This document shows, piece after piece, positions 8,515-18,233 of a DNA stretch of 64,000 bases. This DNA comes from Alphaproteobacteria bacterium (GTDB lineage Bacteria; Pseudomonadota; Alphaproteobacteria; SMXS01). Below the pieces are notes generated by a model, which saw only the letters and a list, made by a program, of their open reading frames with translations, was not told the origin of the DNA and searched no databases. Position 1 is the stretch's first letter; each line of letters begins with the position of its first letter. The translations under genes were made by a program, and so were the position numbers. The stretch is taken from the NCBI GenBank assembly GCA_028284945.1, contig JANQQJ010000039.1, forward strand, positions 18,989 to 82,988, in the 5' to 3' direction.

Positions 8515-9843
8515 TCAACGCACCGGCAACGCTGTTTCGCTTGTGTGACCGCCCACCATATCCGACAGAACGGTTACCAGCGCATCCGTCAACTTTGCCA
8601 AATCTTCATCGCCAATCACAAAGGGCGGTGTCAGATAAACAACATTACCGATGGGCCGCAGAAAGACCCCGTTATCGACAAAGGCGCGCTTTAGCGCATC
8701 GGCGTCACCGATACTATCGAGTTCAATCGCAGCAATCGCCCCTTTGATCCTGACATCAACAACACCGGACATGTCCGCACAGGGACGGAGTTTTTCTGTC
8801 AGGTGTTGTTCGATCTGCGCAACTCTGTCCTTCCACTCACCCTGCTCAAACAGATCAAGCGACGCGTTGGCCGCGGCACAAGATAGGGGATTGGCCATAA
8901 AGGTCGGCCCGTGCATCAGAGCCGCACTGGGATCGTCGCTTAAGAAGGCTTCAAAGACATGCTCCCGCGCGATTGCCGCTGACAGCGGCATCGTCCCGCC
9001 CGTGAGCGCTTTACCGATACAGAGAATATCAGGAACTACGTCAGCTTCTTCACAGGCAAATAGTGAACCAGTGCGGCCAAAACCGGTGAAAATTTCATCG
9101 AAAATCAGCAACACACCATTGTCATCGCAAATGTTCCGCAGGCCCTGGAGCAGGGTGGCGTCATGCATCTGCATACCGGCTGCGCCCTGAACCAAGGGTT
9201 CGATGATAACTGCGGCAATCTCTTCGTGATTATCGTCCAGAAAATCCTTCAAGCCGGTCATGTCCGTCGCGGACCCGGGCAATGGAAAAACATGGTTTTT
9301 TGGCATCGAATCCGCGAACAGCCGGTGCATGCCGTCTTCCGGGTCGCAAACCGACATCGCGCCGAAAGTATCGCCATGATAGCCGCCCAGAAAACTCACA
9401 AACCGCTTCCGGTTCGGCTCACCGCGGTTGATGAAATATTGCAGCGCCATCTTCATCGCGACCTCGACAGCAACCGATCCGCCATCCGCGTAGAAGACCC
9501 GATTCAGGTCACCAGGCGTCAGCGCCGCCAGCCTTGAGGCCAAGGCGAAAGCGGGCTCGTGTGACAAGCCGCCGAACATCACATGGGGCATTTCGTTGGC
9601 CTGTTTCGCGATGGCCGCGGTGATATGAGGGTGATTATAGCCGTGGCACGCCGTCCACCAGGAGGCCGTCCCGTCGATCAGCTCGCGCCCGTCCTCAAGG
9701 ATAATGCGCACGCCGTCGGTCCGCGCGACCGGCAACGGCGGTGCGGTGGTCTGCATCTGGGTATAGGGCATCCAGACATGATCCTGGCCATCACGCTGCC
9801 AGGCAGGTGCACTGTTCGGCAGGCGCGGCAGGTCCGCCGTCAT
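8515..9843 (-). CDS. bioA: Adenosylmethionine-8-amino-7-oxononanoate aminotransferase
   Basis: A 442-residue class III PLP aminotransferase that converts KAPA to DAPA using SAM as amino donor in biotin synthesis. Family marks seen are the N-terminal VWMPYTQM and the [16 protein letters not shown] substrate loop, [12 protein letters not shown] (PLP-binding Asp), and the PLP lysine in [15 protein letters not shown]. The length is standard. Its ATG overlaps the bioB stop by four bases. The WW pair and the YTQM motif separate it from generic omega-aminotransferases. Confidence 0.96.
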   Translation of the reverse strand: MTADLPRLPNSAPAWQRDGQDHVWMPYTQMQTTAPPLPVARTDGVRIILEDGRELIDGTASWWTACHGYNHPHITAAIAKQANEMPHVMFGGLSHEPAFALASRLAALTPGDLNRVFYADGGSVAVEVAMKMALQYFINRGEPNRKRFVSFLGGYHGDTFGAMSVCDPEDGMHRLFADSMPKNHVFPLPGSATDMTGLKDFLDDNHEEIAAVIIEPLVQGAAGMQMHDATLLQGLRNICDDNGVLLIFDEIFTGFGRTGSLFACEEADVVPDILCIGKALTGGTMPLSAAIAREHVFEAFLSDDPSAALMHGPTFMANPLSCAAANASLDLFEQGEWKDRVAQIEQHLTEKLRPCADMSGVVDVRIKGAIAAIELDSIGDADALKRAFVDNGVFLRPIGNVVYLTPPFVIGDEDLAKLTDALVTVLSDMVGGHTSETALPVR

Positions 9844-10826
9844 TCTGCCGCGTTGAGCGTAGCCAGGTCCTCAGAGCGCAACGGCTCGATTCCCAACCGC
9901 TCGAACATCGCCATGTCGCGGTTGTTTTCCGGATTGGGCGTCGTCAGCAGTTTCTCGCCATAGAAGATCGAATTAGCACCCGCCAGGAAGCAGAGCGCTT
10001 GAATACCTTCCGGCATGGTTTCACGTCCTGCGGAAAGGCGCACGAAACTCTCCGGCATCATGATCCGCGCAACGGCAATGGTGCGGACAAATTCGAAACC
10101 ATCGAGCTTGTCCATATCGAAGAACGGCGTTCCTTCGACCTGCACAAGCATGTTGATGGGTACGCTTTCCGGATGCTGCGGCAAATTGGCCAGCGTGATC
10201 AGCATGCCGGCGCGGTCCGCACGGGTTTCTCCCATGCCGACAATACCGCCGGAGCAGACATTGATTCCCGCGCCGCGGACATTTTCCAACGTATCGAGAC
10301 GGTCGTCATAGGTGCGAGACGTAATCACCTCGCCATAATAGTCCCGCGACGTATCGACATTGTGGTTGTAGTAATCGAGGCCCGCGGCTTTCAGTTTCTG
10401 TGCCTGAGGTCCTGTCAGCATGCCCAGCGTCACGCAGGTCTCCATACCCAGGCCACGCACGCCCTGGATCATCTCAATGACCTGGTCCAGATCCTTGTCC
10501 TTCGGGTTGCGCCAGGCAGCCCCCATGCAATAGCGGGACGCCCCATTGGCCTTGGCCCGCTTGGCGTCTTCCAGAACGGTCTCGACCGGCATCAGCTTTT
10601 CAGCCTCGACCCCGGTCGTGTATTGCGCCGCCTGAGGGCAATATTTGCAGTCTTCCGGGCAGCCGCCTGTCTTGATCGACAAAAGCGTGCTGAGCTGGAC
10701 CTTGTTGGGATCGAAGTGCTCTCTGTGCACACTCTGCGCCCTGAAAACCAGGTCGTTGAACGGCAGATTGTAGAGGGCTTCGACCTGGTCGAGGGTCCAA
10801 TCGTGGCGGATGGAAGAATCTGTCAT
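9840..10826 (-). CDS. bioB: Biotin synthase
   Basis: A 328-residue radical-SAM enzyme that inserts sulfur into dethiobiotin. The [4Fe-4S] motif is CPEDCKYC, and downstream features include the [11 protein letters not shown] segment and [12 protein letters not shown] longer in-frame start at 10919 exists, but the ATG at 10826 is preferred: GGAG lies eight bases before it and the family begins near [20 protein letters not shown]. It is the first gene of the leftward bioB-bioA-pepP unit and is divergent from bioF. Confidence 0.96.
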   Translation of the reverse strand: MTDSSIRHDWTLDQVEALYNLPFNDLVFRAQSVHREHFDPNKVQLSTLLSIKTGGCPEDCKYCPQAAQYTTGVEAEKLMPVETVLEDAKRAKANGASRYCMGAAWRNPKDKDLDQVIEMIQGVRGLGMETCVTLGMLTGPQAQKLKAAGLDYYNHNVDTSRDYYGEVITSRTYDDRLDTLENVRGAGINVCSGGIVGMGETRADRAGMLITLANLPQHPESVPINMLVQVEGTPFFDMDKLDGFEFVRTIAVARIMMPESFVRLSAGRETMPEGIQALCFLAGANSIFYGEKLLTTPNPENNRDMAMFERLGIEPLRSEDLATLNAAE

Positions 10827-10909
10827 GCGTGCATCTCCGAAATCGAGGCTACCCTTCACAGCACGGGATGTTATGTCAAGCCGAAGCGGAGTGTGATAGA
10901 GGGTCAGCC
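10827..10909. promoter_or_regulatory. Divergent bioB/bioF intergenic region
   Basis: These 83 bases separate the bioB and bioF start codons and must hold both promoters. I looked for the known biotin operators and found neither a BirA-type TTGTAAAC dyad nor the BioR box TTATCTATAA. Both genes have good ribosome-binding sites (GGAG for bioB, GAGGG for bioF). The regulator therefore remains unidentified. Confidence 0.6.
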
Positions 10910-12064
10910 ATGTCCTCACTGACCGAATTTGCCACCCGAAAACTGGCCGGATTGGAAGATCGCGGCCTTCGGCGCCGGCTTTACGAGACGGACCGCTTCA
11001 GCGACACGCATGTCCGGCGGGCTGGGCGCGAACTGATTTCCTTCTGTTGCAACGACTATTTGAACCTGTCGCACCACCCGCAGGTTATTGCCGCGGCCAA
11101 TGCGGCAACCGAACGCTATGGCACAGGGTCGGGCGGCTCGCGGCTGATTAGCGGCAACACCCCGCTTCTGGCAGAACTCGAAAACCGGCTGGCCCGCTTC
11201 AAAGGAACCGAAGCGGCCATGGTGTTCGGCAGCGGTTATCTGGCCAATATCGGTATCATCCCCTGCTTGGCCGGACCTGGTGACCTGATCCTGATGGACG
11301 AACTCAATCATGCCTGCATGCATGGCGGCGCGCAGCTGAGCCGGGCAGCGGTGAGACCCTACAATCATGTCGACATGCGGCACCTGGAAGAACTGCTGAA
11401 GCAGCTCCGTACCGGGCACGAGCACTGCCTGATCATCACCGACGGTGTGTTCAGCATGGATGGGAACATTGCGCCCATCGAACGGCTTACCGCGCTGGCA
11501 TCGCAATATGACGCGTGGCTGATGACAGATGATGCACACGGTCTGGGGGTGCTGGCAGAAGGCCGCGGCTCAGGAATCGTCGGCGGCCACCATGCCGATA
11601 TTCCACTGCAAATGGGGACCTTGTCGAAGGCGATTGGCGCCTATGGCGGCTATTTGTGCGCCAGCAGGCCTGTAATCGACCTGATCCGCAACCGGGCGCG
11701 CAGCTTCGTTTATTCCACCGGCCTGCCGCCGGCCATGGCGGCTGCGTCAATCAAAGCGCTCGAGCTGATTGAACAGGACAAGGCGCTGTGCGCCCGGCCG
11801 GTCGAGAACGCCAGCCGGTTCTGCACGGCCCTTAATCTGCGCGCGCCGGAAACCCCAATCGTGCCGTTAATCCTGGGCGAAGCGGACAGGGTGATGACGG
11901 CATCTGCCGCCCTCGAGGATCGGGGCTACTTGGTCACAGGCATCCGCCCACCCACCGTGCCGGATGGTACAGCGCGGCTTCGCTTTACGTTCACGGCATC
12001 ACATACGCATGGCGAAATCGACGGCCTTGTGAGCACCATTCGCGATCTGGACCTCGCAGCGTGA
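10910..12064 (+). CDS. bioF: 8-amino-7-oxononanoate synthase
   Basis: A 384-residue PLP enzyme of the alpha-oxoamine synthase family that condenses pimeloyl thioester with alanine to KAPA. It has [13 protein letters not shown] near the N-terminus, [29 protein letters not shown], and the PLP lysine in [14 protein letters not shown]. The ATG at 10910 follows GAGGG by six bases and replaces a longer in-frame start at 10829 that would overlap the bioB promoter. The stop overlaps the GTG start of bioD by four bases. Confidence 0.96.
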   Translation: MSSLTEFATRKLAGLEDRGLRRRLYETDRFSDTHVRRAGRELISFCCNDYLNLSHHPQVIAAANAATERYGTGSGGSRLISGNTPLLAELENRLARFKGTEAAMVFGSGYLANIGIIPCLAGPGDLILMDELNHACMHGGAQLSRAAVRPYNHVDMRHLEELLKQLRTGHEHCLIITDGVFSMDGNIAPIERLTALASQYDAWLMTDDAHGLGVLAEGRGSGIVGGHHADIPLQMGTLSKAIGAYGGYLCASRPVIDLIRNRARSFVYSTGLPPAMAAASIKALELIEQDKALCARPVENASRFCTALNLRAPETPIVPLILGEADRVMTASAALEDRGYLVTGIRPPTVPDGTARLRFTFTASHTHGEIDGLVSTIRDLDLAA

Positions 12065-12729
12065 GCAGATACTTCGTTACATCGTCAGGCACCGGAATCG
12101 GCAAAACGCTGGTGACCTGCGCGCTGACCTGGCAGCTGCGTCAACAGGGGAAGAGCGTGTTGGCGCTCAAACCGGTGATCAGCGACTTTGCCGAACACCG
12201 GATCGAAGCCACCGACACCTATGAGATCATTCACGCCATGGGCCACAAGGTCGATGCCGAGTGGGTCACACGCGTTTCACCCTGGCGCTTTATCGCGCCG
12301 CTTTCACCAGACATGGCCGCACGGCGCGAAGGCAAAGAAATCAATTTTGATGACTTGATCGACCACTGCGGGGCCGATCATCCCGAGGACGTATTGTTGA
12401 TCGAGGGGGTCGGTGGCGCCTTTGTCCCCCTGGACAGGACCCATATGGTTGTCGACTGGATCGATGCACTCGACATGCCGACCATTCTGGTTTGCGGCAG
12501 CTATCTGGGTACGCTCAGCCACACCATCGCGACCTATGAGTCGCTGATCGGACGCGACATTCCCGTTGCCGGAATCGTCATCTCCGAATCAGTCGAAAGC
12601 CCGGTGCCACTGGAAGAAACCCGCGATACGCTGCAGCGGTTCCTGCCCGGCGTGCGGATGATCATTCTGCCGCGGATCGCGAACTGGAAGTCAGCGCCGG
12701 ACTTAACCCGTCTTGTCGCAGACCTCTAA
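12061..12729 (+). CDS. bioD: Dethiobiotin synthetase
   Basis: A 222-residue ATP-dependent carboxylase-like enzyme that closes the ureido ring of DAPA. It has the P-loop [15 protein letters not shown], the substrate lysine in ALKPVISD, and the [13 protein letters not shown] loop. It begins with GTG overlapping bioF, so bioF-bioD is one unit. All four late biotin genes (A, B, F, D) are in the window; bioC/bioH-type genes for pimeloyl-ACP formation are not. Its 3' end carries the likely -35 of the next operon. Confidence 0.95.
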   Translation: MSRYFVTSSGTGIGKTLVTCALTWQLRQQGKSVLALKPVISDFAEHRIEATDTYEIIHAMGHKVDAEWVTRVSPWRFIAPLSPDMAARREGKEINFDDLIDHCGADHPEDVLLIEGVGGAFVPLDRTHMVVDWIDALDMPTILVCGSYLGTLSHTIATYESLIGRDIPVAGIVISESVESPVPLEETRDTLQRFLPGVRMIILPRIANWKSAPDLTRLVADL

Positions 12730-12775
12730 CCCAGCTAAAATATGCGCATATCTAATACGCATGGAGTATGCGCAT
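12713..12775 (+). promoter_or_regulatory. ccdAB promoter and triple operator
   Basis: A candidate promoter has TTGTCG (12713-12718) and TAAAAT (12736-12741) at 17-base spacing. The palindrome TATGCGCATA (12741-12750) overlaps the -10 edge, a one-mismatch copy ATACGCAT is at 12755-12762, and ATGCGCAT at 12768-12775 covers the ccdA start. Their centres are exactly 13 bases apart. CcdA-type ribbon-helix-helix antitoxins autoregulate through repeated short palindromes, so these are likely the operators. Confidence 0.65.
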
Positions 12776-13031
12776 GAATCGTCCCGAGCGAATTTCCAGG
12801 GGAAACAGGCGGCCGGTCAATCTCACCGCCGACAAGTCATTGGTCGAAGAGGCAAAATCGCTGGGTCTGAACCTGTCACAAACCTTCGAAGACGGGCTGC
12901 GCCTTGCCGTCAAACGAGAAAAAGAGCGCATTTGGCTCGAAGAAAACCGCGAGGCAATTGAGTCCTACAACCATTATGCCGACAAACATGGAACAATTGG
13001 CAGTCACCTATGGCGTCGCAATTCGACCTGA
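12774..13031 (+). CDS. ccdA: CcdA-family antitoxin
   Basis: An 85-residue type II antitoxin. The N-terminal half (RRPVNLTADKSLVEEAKSLG then NLSQTFEDGLRLAV) is a ribbon-helix-helix DNA-binding fold, and the C-terminal half (W-LEENREAIESYNHYADKHG) is the CcdB-wrapping tail of the family. ATG at 12774 is preferred to ATG at 12768 because GGAG lies seven bases before it. The stop lies 22 bases inside ccdB, which couples their translation. It should neutralise CcdB and repress the operon. Confidence 0.87.
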   Translation: MNRPERISRGNRRPVNLTADKSLVEEAKSLGLNLSQTFEDGLRLAVKREKERIWLEENREAIESYNHYADKHGTIGSHLWRRNST

Positions 13032-13324
13032 TCAGAAATACAACTGGATATCGGGAACGGGCCGTCCCCTGCTTCGTTATCGTTCAAAGCGATCTTATCC
13101 ATGATATCCAGACCAAAGTGGTAATCCCATTACACCGCCCTTCGACCTACACACCGGTTCCTAGGCTAAACCCCGTTTTTGAGATAGATGGCGACAGATT
13201 AACACTGATGACTCAGGAAATCGTTGGCCTGGAACGAAGCATGATCGGTCCGACCATTGGCAGTATCGACGCCCATCGAGACAACATTATTGCCGCCATC
13301 GATTTTCTGATCAGTGGGTTCTAA
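13010..13324 (+). CDS. ccdB: CcdB-family toxin
   Basis: A 104-residue protein of the CcdB gyrase-poison fold, with YRERAVPCFVIVQSDLI, KVVIPL and LMTQEI strands in the expected order. In F-plasmid CcdB the last three residues Trp-Gly-Ile are needed to poison GyrA. Here the tail is Ser-Gly-Phe, so the tryptophan is absent. Chromosomal homologues often vary here, so toxicity is uncertain. It overlaps ccdA by 22 bases and its stop overlaps the next gene's ATG by one base. Confidence 0.85.
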   Translation: MASQFDLIRNTTGYRERAVPCFVIVQSDLIHDIQTKVVIPLHRPSTYTPVPRLNPVFEIDGDRLTLMTQEIVGLERSMIGPTIGSIDAHRDNIIAAIDFLISGF

Positions 13325-13890
13325 TGATGCAAACACCTAAAGCGATACCAGCCATCGAACGCGGCACCAAAGCTCTCGGCTTCGACATGGCCATCGACCT
13401 GGAGACCGGCACGCTGTTGCGGACATTGGCGGCCAGTAAGCCCGGCGGGATCTTTCTCGAACTCGGGACCGGGACGGGCGCGTCAACCGCCTGGCTCGCC
13501 GATGGTATGGATGAAACCAGCCGCCTTTTGTCGATCGATGTAGACAAAGATGCGAGTGCGGTCGCGCAGGGTGCCCTGACAGGCGATGACCGGATCACCT
13601 TCCAGCTCATCGACGGCGCAGACTTCCTCACGGCCTATGATGGGCCACCGTTTGATCTGATCTTTGCCGACGCAATGCCCGGCAAGTTCGACGCACTGGA
13701 TGAAGCGCTTGCCCTCGTCGCACCCGGCGGCCTCTATGTCGTCGACGACCTGCTTCCGCAACCCAACTGGCCGGAAAACCACCAGCCCAGGGTGGATGCC
13801 TTCGTCGAACGGCTGAAGAACGAGCCCGGGTTCAGGTCAACCTACCTGGAATGGTCGACAGGAATCCTGATTGCCACACGAACAGTCTAG
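13324..13890 (+). CDS. SAM-dependent O-methyltransferase-like protein
   Basis: A 188-residue class I methyltransferase. SAM motif I is LELGTGTGAST (about 45-55), motif II LLSIDVDKDA, motif III/IV DLIFADAMPGKFD, then APGGLYVVDDLLPQP, which resembles the catechol O-methyltransferase-like family 3. The substrate is unknown. The start overlaps the ccdB stop (TAATG), so expression may be coupled to the toxin-antitoxin operon. This is more likely compact packing than functional association. It ends four bases into the convergent DUF2889 gene. Confidence 0.82.
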   Translation: MMQTPKAIPAIERGTKALGFDMAIDLETGTLLRTLAASKPGGIFLELGTGTGASTAWLADGMDETSRLLSIDVDKDASAVAQGALTGDDRITFQLIDGADFLTAYDGPPFDLIFADAMPGKFDALDEALALVAPGGLYVVDDLLPQPNWPENHQPRVDAFVERLKNEPGFRSTYLEWSTGILIATRTV

Positions 13891-14453
13891 TCCCCCTGAT
13901 ACCATTCCGGCAGAAGCTCCTTGACCACCGGGCTGTCATAGGCCCAGGAGTGGCAACCACCCAGGGCGTGCGGTTTGCGCTTTGGTTTGTTCGGGTCTTG
14001 CGGCTTGCCGTCGTTCATCTGGCGCATATGGGTTGGAATCGCCTGAAACGCGACGGTGGCCATCGGGCCAAACAGCTCAACCACATGCGTACAGCCGTGC
14101 TTGCCACCGACCTGTTCACGCACCCGTTTCATCCAACCAGGGCCAATCTTAAGCCCTCTTATGGCGTCGAAATTGGGCTCTACCTCGTTGCAAATGGAAA
14201 ACGGAAACGCGTCCATCTTGACTTCAATATCGACCACGGTGAACGTCTCGTCGACGGTCAGGCGGATATTCATATCATGCACCGGTTCGCCCGCCACAAC
14301 CCGTCCGCGGGCCTGACTTTCATAGGAATAGGCTTTTACGTCACGGACGCGGCCTTCAATGTCCCAAAGCCCGTCTTCACGATAGAACGCATTCATTTCG
14401 ATGTCGCGGGTATGCAGCGGCCTGCGGCCTTCCTGCGGCGCCGATAGCGGCAT
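13887..14453 (-). CDS. DUF2889 domain protein
   Basis: A 188-residue protein matching DUF2889: RRPLHTRDIEMNAFYREDGLWDIEGRV at the start, GEPVHDMNIRLTVD in the middle and GCTHVVELFGPMAT near the C-terminus, with conserved histidines and cysteines that could bind metal. Members often lie in aromatic-compound degradation loci, and the role is unproven. ATG at 14453 is chosen because GGAGA sits eight bases before it; GTG at 14459 is too close. It is divergent from the flavin reductase gene. Confidence 0.85.
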   Translation of the reverse strand: MPLSAPQEGRRPLHTRDIEMNAFYREDGLWDIEGRVRDVKAYSYESQARGRVVAGEPVHDMNIRLTVDETFTVVDIEVKMDAFPFSICNEVEPNFDAIRGLKIGPGWMKRVREQVGGKHGCTHVVELFGPMATVAFQAIPTHMRQMNDGKPQDPNKPKRKPHALGGCHSWAYDSPVVKELLPEWYQGD

Positions 14454-14605
14454 GGACACTCTCCTTATGGGGGCTTTTTGACCTGGCGCGCACTATGCGC
14501 AAGCTGTCACCACCCTGCAAGATGCCGAGGCCGAAACCCTGCTTGCACTAAGACGGTCTTTCTGAGATCAATGGCTTCCTCACCCAACAGACGGCAGGCC
14601 CCCTT

Positions 14606-15106
14606 GTGACTGACACATCCGAGCTCGATCCTCTTAGCCTGCGCAAGGCGCTGGGCTGTTTTGCCACCGGTGTGACGGTGGTCACGACGCATACAACCGA
14701 CGGCACGCCGATCGGCGTGACGATGAACTCTTTTTCGTCGGTTTCGCTGGATCCACCCTTGGTTTTGTTCAGTCTGGCCCGCACATCCGATCAATTCGAT
14801 CATTTCGCGGCAGCGACCAATTTCGCGATCAACATCCTGTGCCAGGCACAAGAAGAACTGTCGAACAATCAGGCAATGAATGACGACAAGACCCTCGCCT
14901 CGGACGTCTTCAGGACGTGGGAGACGGGTGCGCCCATCCTGAACGACAGTATTGCCGCGTTCGACTGCTCGCTCGAAGAGCGTCTCGAAGGAGGGGACCA
15001 TGTCATTTACTTATGCCGCGTCCATCGCGCGGAACGGTTGAGCGAGGCAGAGCCGCTTATCTTCCACCGCAGTGGATACGCTAAGCTGCAACCCGCCGAC
15101 GGCTGA
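14606..15106 (+). CDS. Flavin reductase (FMN-binding split-barrel, HpaC/RutF type)
   Basis: A 166-residue NAD(P)H:flavin oxidoreductase. The fold is shown by LRKALGCFATGVTVVTTHTTDG, IGVTMNSFSSVSLDPPLVLFSLA and the FAINILCQAQEELS strand-helix. Such proteins supply reduced FMN/FAD to two-component monooxygenases; no monooxygenase partner of the HpaB type is in the window. GTG start. Its 3' end overlaps the convergent TRAP permease gene by 26 bases. Confidence 0.88.
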   Translation: MTDTSELDPLSLRKALGCFATGVTVVTTHTTDGTPIGVTMNSFSSVSLDPPLVLFSLARTSDQFDHFAAATNFAINILCQAQEELSNNQAMNDDKTLASDVFRTWETGAPILNDSIAAFDCSLEERLEGGDHVIYLCRVHRAERLSEAEPLIFHRSGYAKLQPADG

Positions 15107-17126
15107 TTGCAAACAGGGCGACAAACAACACCAACCCGACCAAATTGACAGTCAAGGGTTCGGGCCACAGCAGAAAAACGCCTGCCACCGCCGAGAGCAC
15201 TCGAAGCAATGGTGGCAATGGCCGCTCGAGATAACCGTCGAGCGCCCCTGCTAATGCATAAACACCAATCAGCGCAAAGCCGAACACCTGCAGGGCAGCC
15301 AGCCAGTCGCCGGATAGGATGGGTGTGTAAGCGAAGAGAAACGGGATGATGTAGAGCCCCTTGGCGATCTTCCATGCTGTAAAGCCCGTCGCAACCGGCG
15401 GAGTCTTGGCAATGGCCGCCGCGGCAAAGGCCACCAGGCAGACCGGCGGGGTAACATTACTGTCCTGGCTGAGCCAGAAGATGATCATATGCGCTGATAA
15501 AAGCGCAGCGGTCAGCAGCCCGGCATCCAGCCCGCGCTCGACAATCAACGGCATCAAGTCAGGCGAAATACCGGCCGCAAGCTGTTCCGCCGCATAGCGA
15601 GTCATCGGCGCGCCGAGCACCTCTGCAAGTTCGGGCCGCGCCGCTGCTAACACCTGTCGCGCCCCTTCTGCCAGTGTCCCGTCCGCAAGGGCATGCACAA
15701 GATGGGTACCCGCGATCATGTGATAGAGCGCTGGCGCTGATAGCGTAGCGAGGACGATGTAGCTCGCTGTCACCGGCAACCCCGCCCCCAGGACCAGCGA
15801 GGCAGCAGCGACCAGCAGAATCGCGATAAACAGGTTTCCATCCGCCCAGCTGCTGATCATGATCGAGAAGGTGGCGCCGATGCCCGTCGTCGCCACCGCA
15901 TTCACCACCAAGCCAATGGCGACAAGCAGAACAGCGGTAAACGCCATGTTCCGCGATCCCAGCGCCAGCGCCTCAACGATGGCTTTTGGCCCCATTCTGT
16001 CCGGCGTTAGCCAGGACGAAACAATGACAGCCAGAATGGCAATCCCGGCGGCGTAGGTTGGCGTGAAGCCATCGACCAGAAGCGCAATGAGCACTGCTAT
16101 GGGAATCAGAAATGACGGGCCACGGGTAAGCAGCACCTGGCCCAAAGCAGGGCCGTCCTCCTCAACCACCTTGATGTCGTGTTTCTTGGCCTCGATCCGC
16201 ACGAAGAAACAGATCGACGCGAAGTAGAGCAATGCCGGAAGCACCGAGACCGCGACGATCTGTAAATAGGGAATCTGGGTATAGCTCGCCATAACAAAGG
16301 CCCCTGCCCCCATGATCGGCGGCATGAGCTGCCCACCGGTCGAGGCCGCTGCCTCCACGCCTGCGGCAAACCGTGCGGGAAACCCTGCACGCTGCATCAG
16401 GGGGATAGTGATTACGCCGGTGGTCACCGTATTGGCGACAGCAGACCCGGTGACGGTGCCGGTAAGACCCGAACTGATCACCGCTACGAACCCCGGTCCA
16501 CCCGTGACTTTGCCCGCCACCGCCTTGGCCATTTGGATGACGAATTCACCGGCTCCGGAGCGGATTAAAAATGCGCCGAACAGGATAAACATGAACACAA
16601 AGGTCGACGATATGCGGGCAATCGGCCCGAACATACCTTCGCCCCCGAAATAGCTGCGAAAGGCGATTGTCTCCAAAGACAAGCCGGGAAAGTGCAGCAC
16701 ACCCGGGACATAACGCCCCCACCAGACCACATAGAAGACGGCCAGGATAATCACGACAGGGATGAATAGCCCCGTGGTTCGTCGCACCAGCTCAAGCGCG
16801 ATTACGATCGTACCGAGTGCGAAAACCCAGTCCATTACGGAAAAGGTCAGGCCGCGATCAAACAGCGGTTGCTCGCCCAGAATGACGTATATTCCGCCGG
16901 CCAGCGCCATGCCACCCAGTACGAGCGCCGCCCGGGTTGAAAGCGCGGGCAGCAAGAGTGCGGTCAGCGCTGCAAACAGGCCGAAATGCAGGGCTGACAT
17001 CCAGATTTCCGGCAGGGTGCCCAGCAGATTAGCATAAAGATGGGCAAGTGAAATGACGACGCCCAGCCAAAAGACCAGCCGGTCGCGAATCCGATGGGGC
17101 GACAAAAGTGTTTTATCGACCGTCAC
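15081..17126 (-). CDS. TRAP transporter fused permease (4TM/12TM, TAXI class)
   Basis: A 681-residue inner-membrane protein in which the small DctQ-like and large DctM-like TRAP permeases are fused. It has numerous hydrophobic segments and the DctM signatures SGLTGTVTGSAVANTVTTG and PPIMGAGAFVMA. It forms an Na+-driven uptake system with the TAXI binding protein encoded just upstream (GTG start overlapping that gene's stop by four bases). The substrate of TAXI systems is often a dicarboxylate or glutamate. Here it is unknown. Confidence 0.93.
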   Translation of the reverse strand: MTVDKTLLSPHRIRDRLVFWLGVVISLAHLYANLLGTLPEIWMSALHFGLFAALTALLLPALSTRAALVLGGMALAGGIYVILGEQPLFDRGLTFSVMDWVFALGTIVIALELVRRTTGLFIPVVIILAVFYVVWWGRYVPGVLHFPGLSLETIAFRSYFGGEGMFGPIARISSTFVFMFILFGAFLIRSGAGEFVIQMAKAVAGKVTGGPGFVAVISSGLTGTVTGSAVANTVTTGVITIPLMQRAGFPARFAAGVEAAASTGGQLMPPIMGAGAFVMASYTQIPYLQIVAVSVLPALLYFASICFFVRIEAKKHDIKVVEEDGPALGQVLLTRGPSFLIPIAVLIALLVDGFTPTYAAGIAILAVIVSSWLTPDRMGPKAIVEALALGSRNMAFTAVLLVAIGLVVNAVATTGIGATFSIMISSWADGNLFIAILLVAAASLVLGAGLPVTASYIVLATLSAPALYHMIAGTHLVHALADGTLAEGARQVLAAARPELAEVLGAPMTRYAAEQLAAGISPDLMPLIVERGLDAGLLTAALLSAHMIIFWLSQDSNVTPPVCLVAFAAAAIAKTPPVATGFTAWKIAKGLYIIPFLFAYTPILSGDWLAALQVFGFALIGVYALAGALDGYLERPLPPLLRVLSAVAGVFLLWPEPLTVNLVGLVLFVALFAISRRRVAA

Positions 17127-18187
17127 GGTGTCGCCTCCAGCAGTTCCGGTGGCAACAGCTCCGGCGGGATTACCACGCCCTGCTCAGCAAAGTAGCGGAC
17201 TGCACCGGGGTGCAACGGCACGGGAAGCCCGGTCAGGGCGGTATCCAGCGTGATCGACCGGGTCGCCCGGTGGACCGAATAGAGAAAGGGCAAGTTCTCG
17301 AACATGACCTTGGTGATCTGGTAGACCACTTCGTCATCGACATCAGCATTGACCGCAAAGAAGTTTGGTTGCGCGGCCGTCAAGATCGGTTCGGTCTGAC
17401 CCGGATATGTACCAGCCGGCACCTCAAACGCGCTCCATAAGCCGACACCTTCATTCAGGGCTGCTAGTTCTTCCGGCGTGATGGTCAACACCGTCATCTC
17501 GTCGCCAATCGCGGCCATGGCACGCGACACCGCACTGACAGGCGCCCCTGCGGGTGCACTAAATCCGTCAATCGTGCCGTTCTGCAGCGCGTCAGCGGCA
17601 GCGTTATAACTCAGATAGGCGAACCGCAGATCACGGTCTTTCTCAATATCCAACGACAATAGAATCCGTTTGGTCGACTCCATGGCCCCGGAGTTCCGGC
17701 CACCGACCGCAAAGGTACCGCCGTCAATATTGTGCAAGTCAGCAAGCGTGCCGCTTTCCACTGCATCTGACCGGATCGCGAAGTGCTCGACATTCTGCCA
17801 GAGCATGGTGATCGACCGCAGGCCCAGTTGCGGCCCGGCTTGCCCCCAGGTCCCCTCGCCCGTCTTGGCCCAAAAACCGAATAGTCCCTGCACCAAGGCA
17901 AAGTCCGCCTCATGCGACCGCATCAACTTGATGTTCTCGCCCGACCCGGCGGAATTGATCGCCGACAGCGAAATACCTTCGCTTTCCTGAAGGTTTAGTT
18001 TCACCAGCGTACTGATGGCGACGCCCACGGGGTAATAGGTTCCCCCGGTGGAGGCAGTGGTCAGAATGAACGACTTTTGCGACCGGTCTTCGACGCCATC
18101 GCACCCGGCCAAAACAAACGCTGTCATCACCCAAAGGCCGAATAGCATCCGTGCAGGCTTGTAGTTCGTCAACCGGTCGTGGATCAT
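17123..18187 (-). CDS. TAXI-family TRAP solute-binding lipoprotein
   Basis: A 354-residue extracytoplasmic binding protein. A lipoprotein signal ends at VLAGC, so it is membrane-anchored. The TAXI core is shown by LTTASTGGTYYPVG near the N-terminus and DGFSAPAGAPVSAV in the middle. A longer in-frame start at 18283 exists, but ATG at 18187 is clearly favoured by AAGGAG seven bases before it and by placing the lipobox correctly. It delivers the ligand to the fused permease downstream. Confidence 0.92.
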   Translation of the reverse strand: MIHDRLTNYKPARMLFGLWVMTAFVLAGCDGVEDRSQKSFILTTASTGGTYYPVGVAISTLVKLNLQESEGISLSAINSAGSGENIKLMRSHEADFALVQGLFGFWAKTGEGTWGQAGPQLGLRSITMLWQNVEHFAIRSDAVESGTLADLHNIDGGTFAVGGRNSGAMESTKRILLSLDIEKDRDLRFAYLSYNAAADALQNGTIDGFSAPAGAPVSAVSRAMAAIGDEMTVLTITPEELAALNEGVGLWSAFEVPAGTYPGQTEPILTAAQPNFFAVNADVDDEVVYQITKVMFENLPFLYSVHRATRSITLDTALTGLPVPLHPGAVRYFAEQGVVIPPELLPPELLEATP

Positions 18188-18233
18188 GCAGGCTCCTTGG
18201 CTCGCATTCATCTCTACAGCACGGAATCTGCAA

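Noticed and set aside
10827..10909. Possible BioR or BirA operator
   Set aside because: No TTATCTATAA or TTGTAAAC-type dyad was found.
9741..10922. 393-residue plus-strand frame across bioA/bioB
   Set aside because: Complement of bioB, rich in His/Arg with no recognisable domain.
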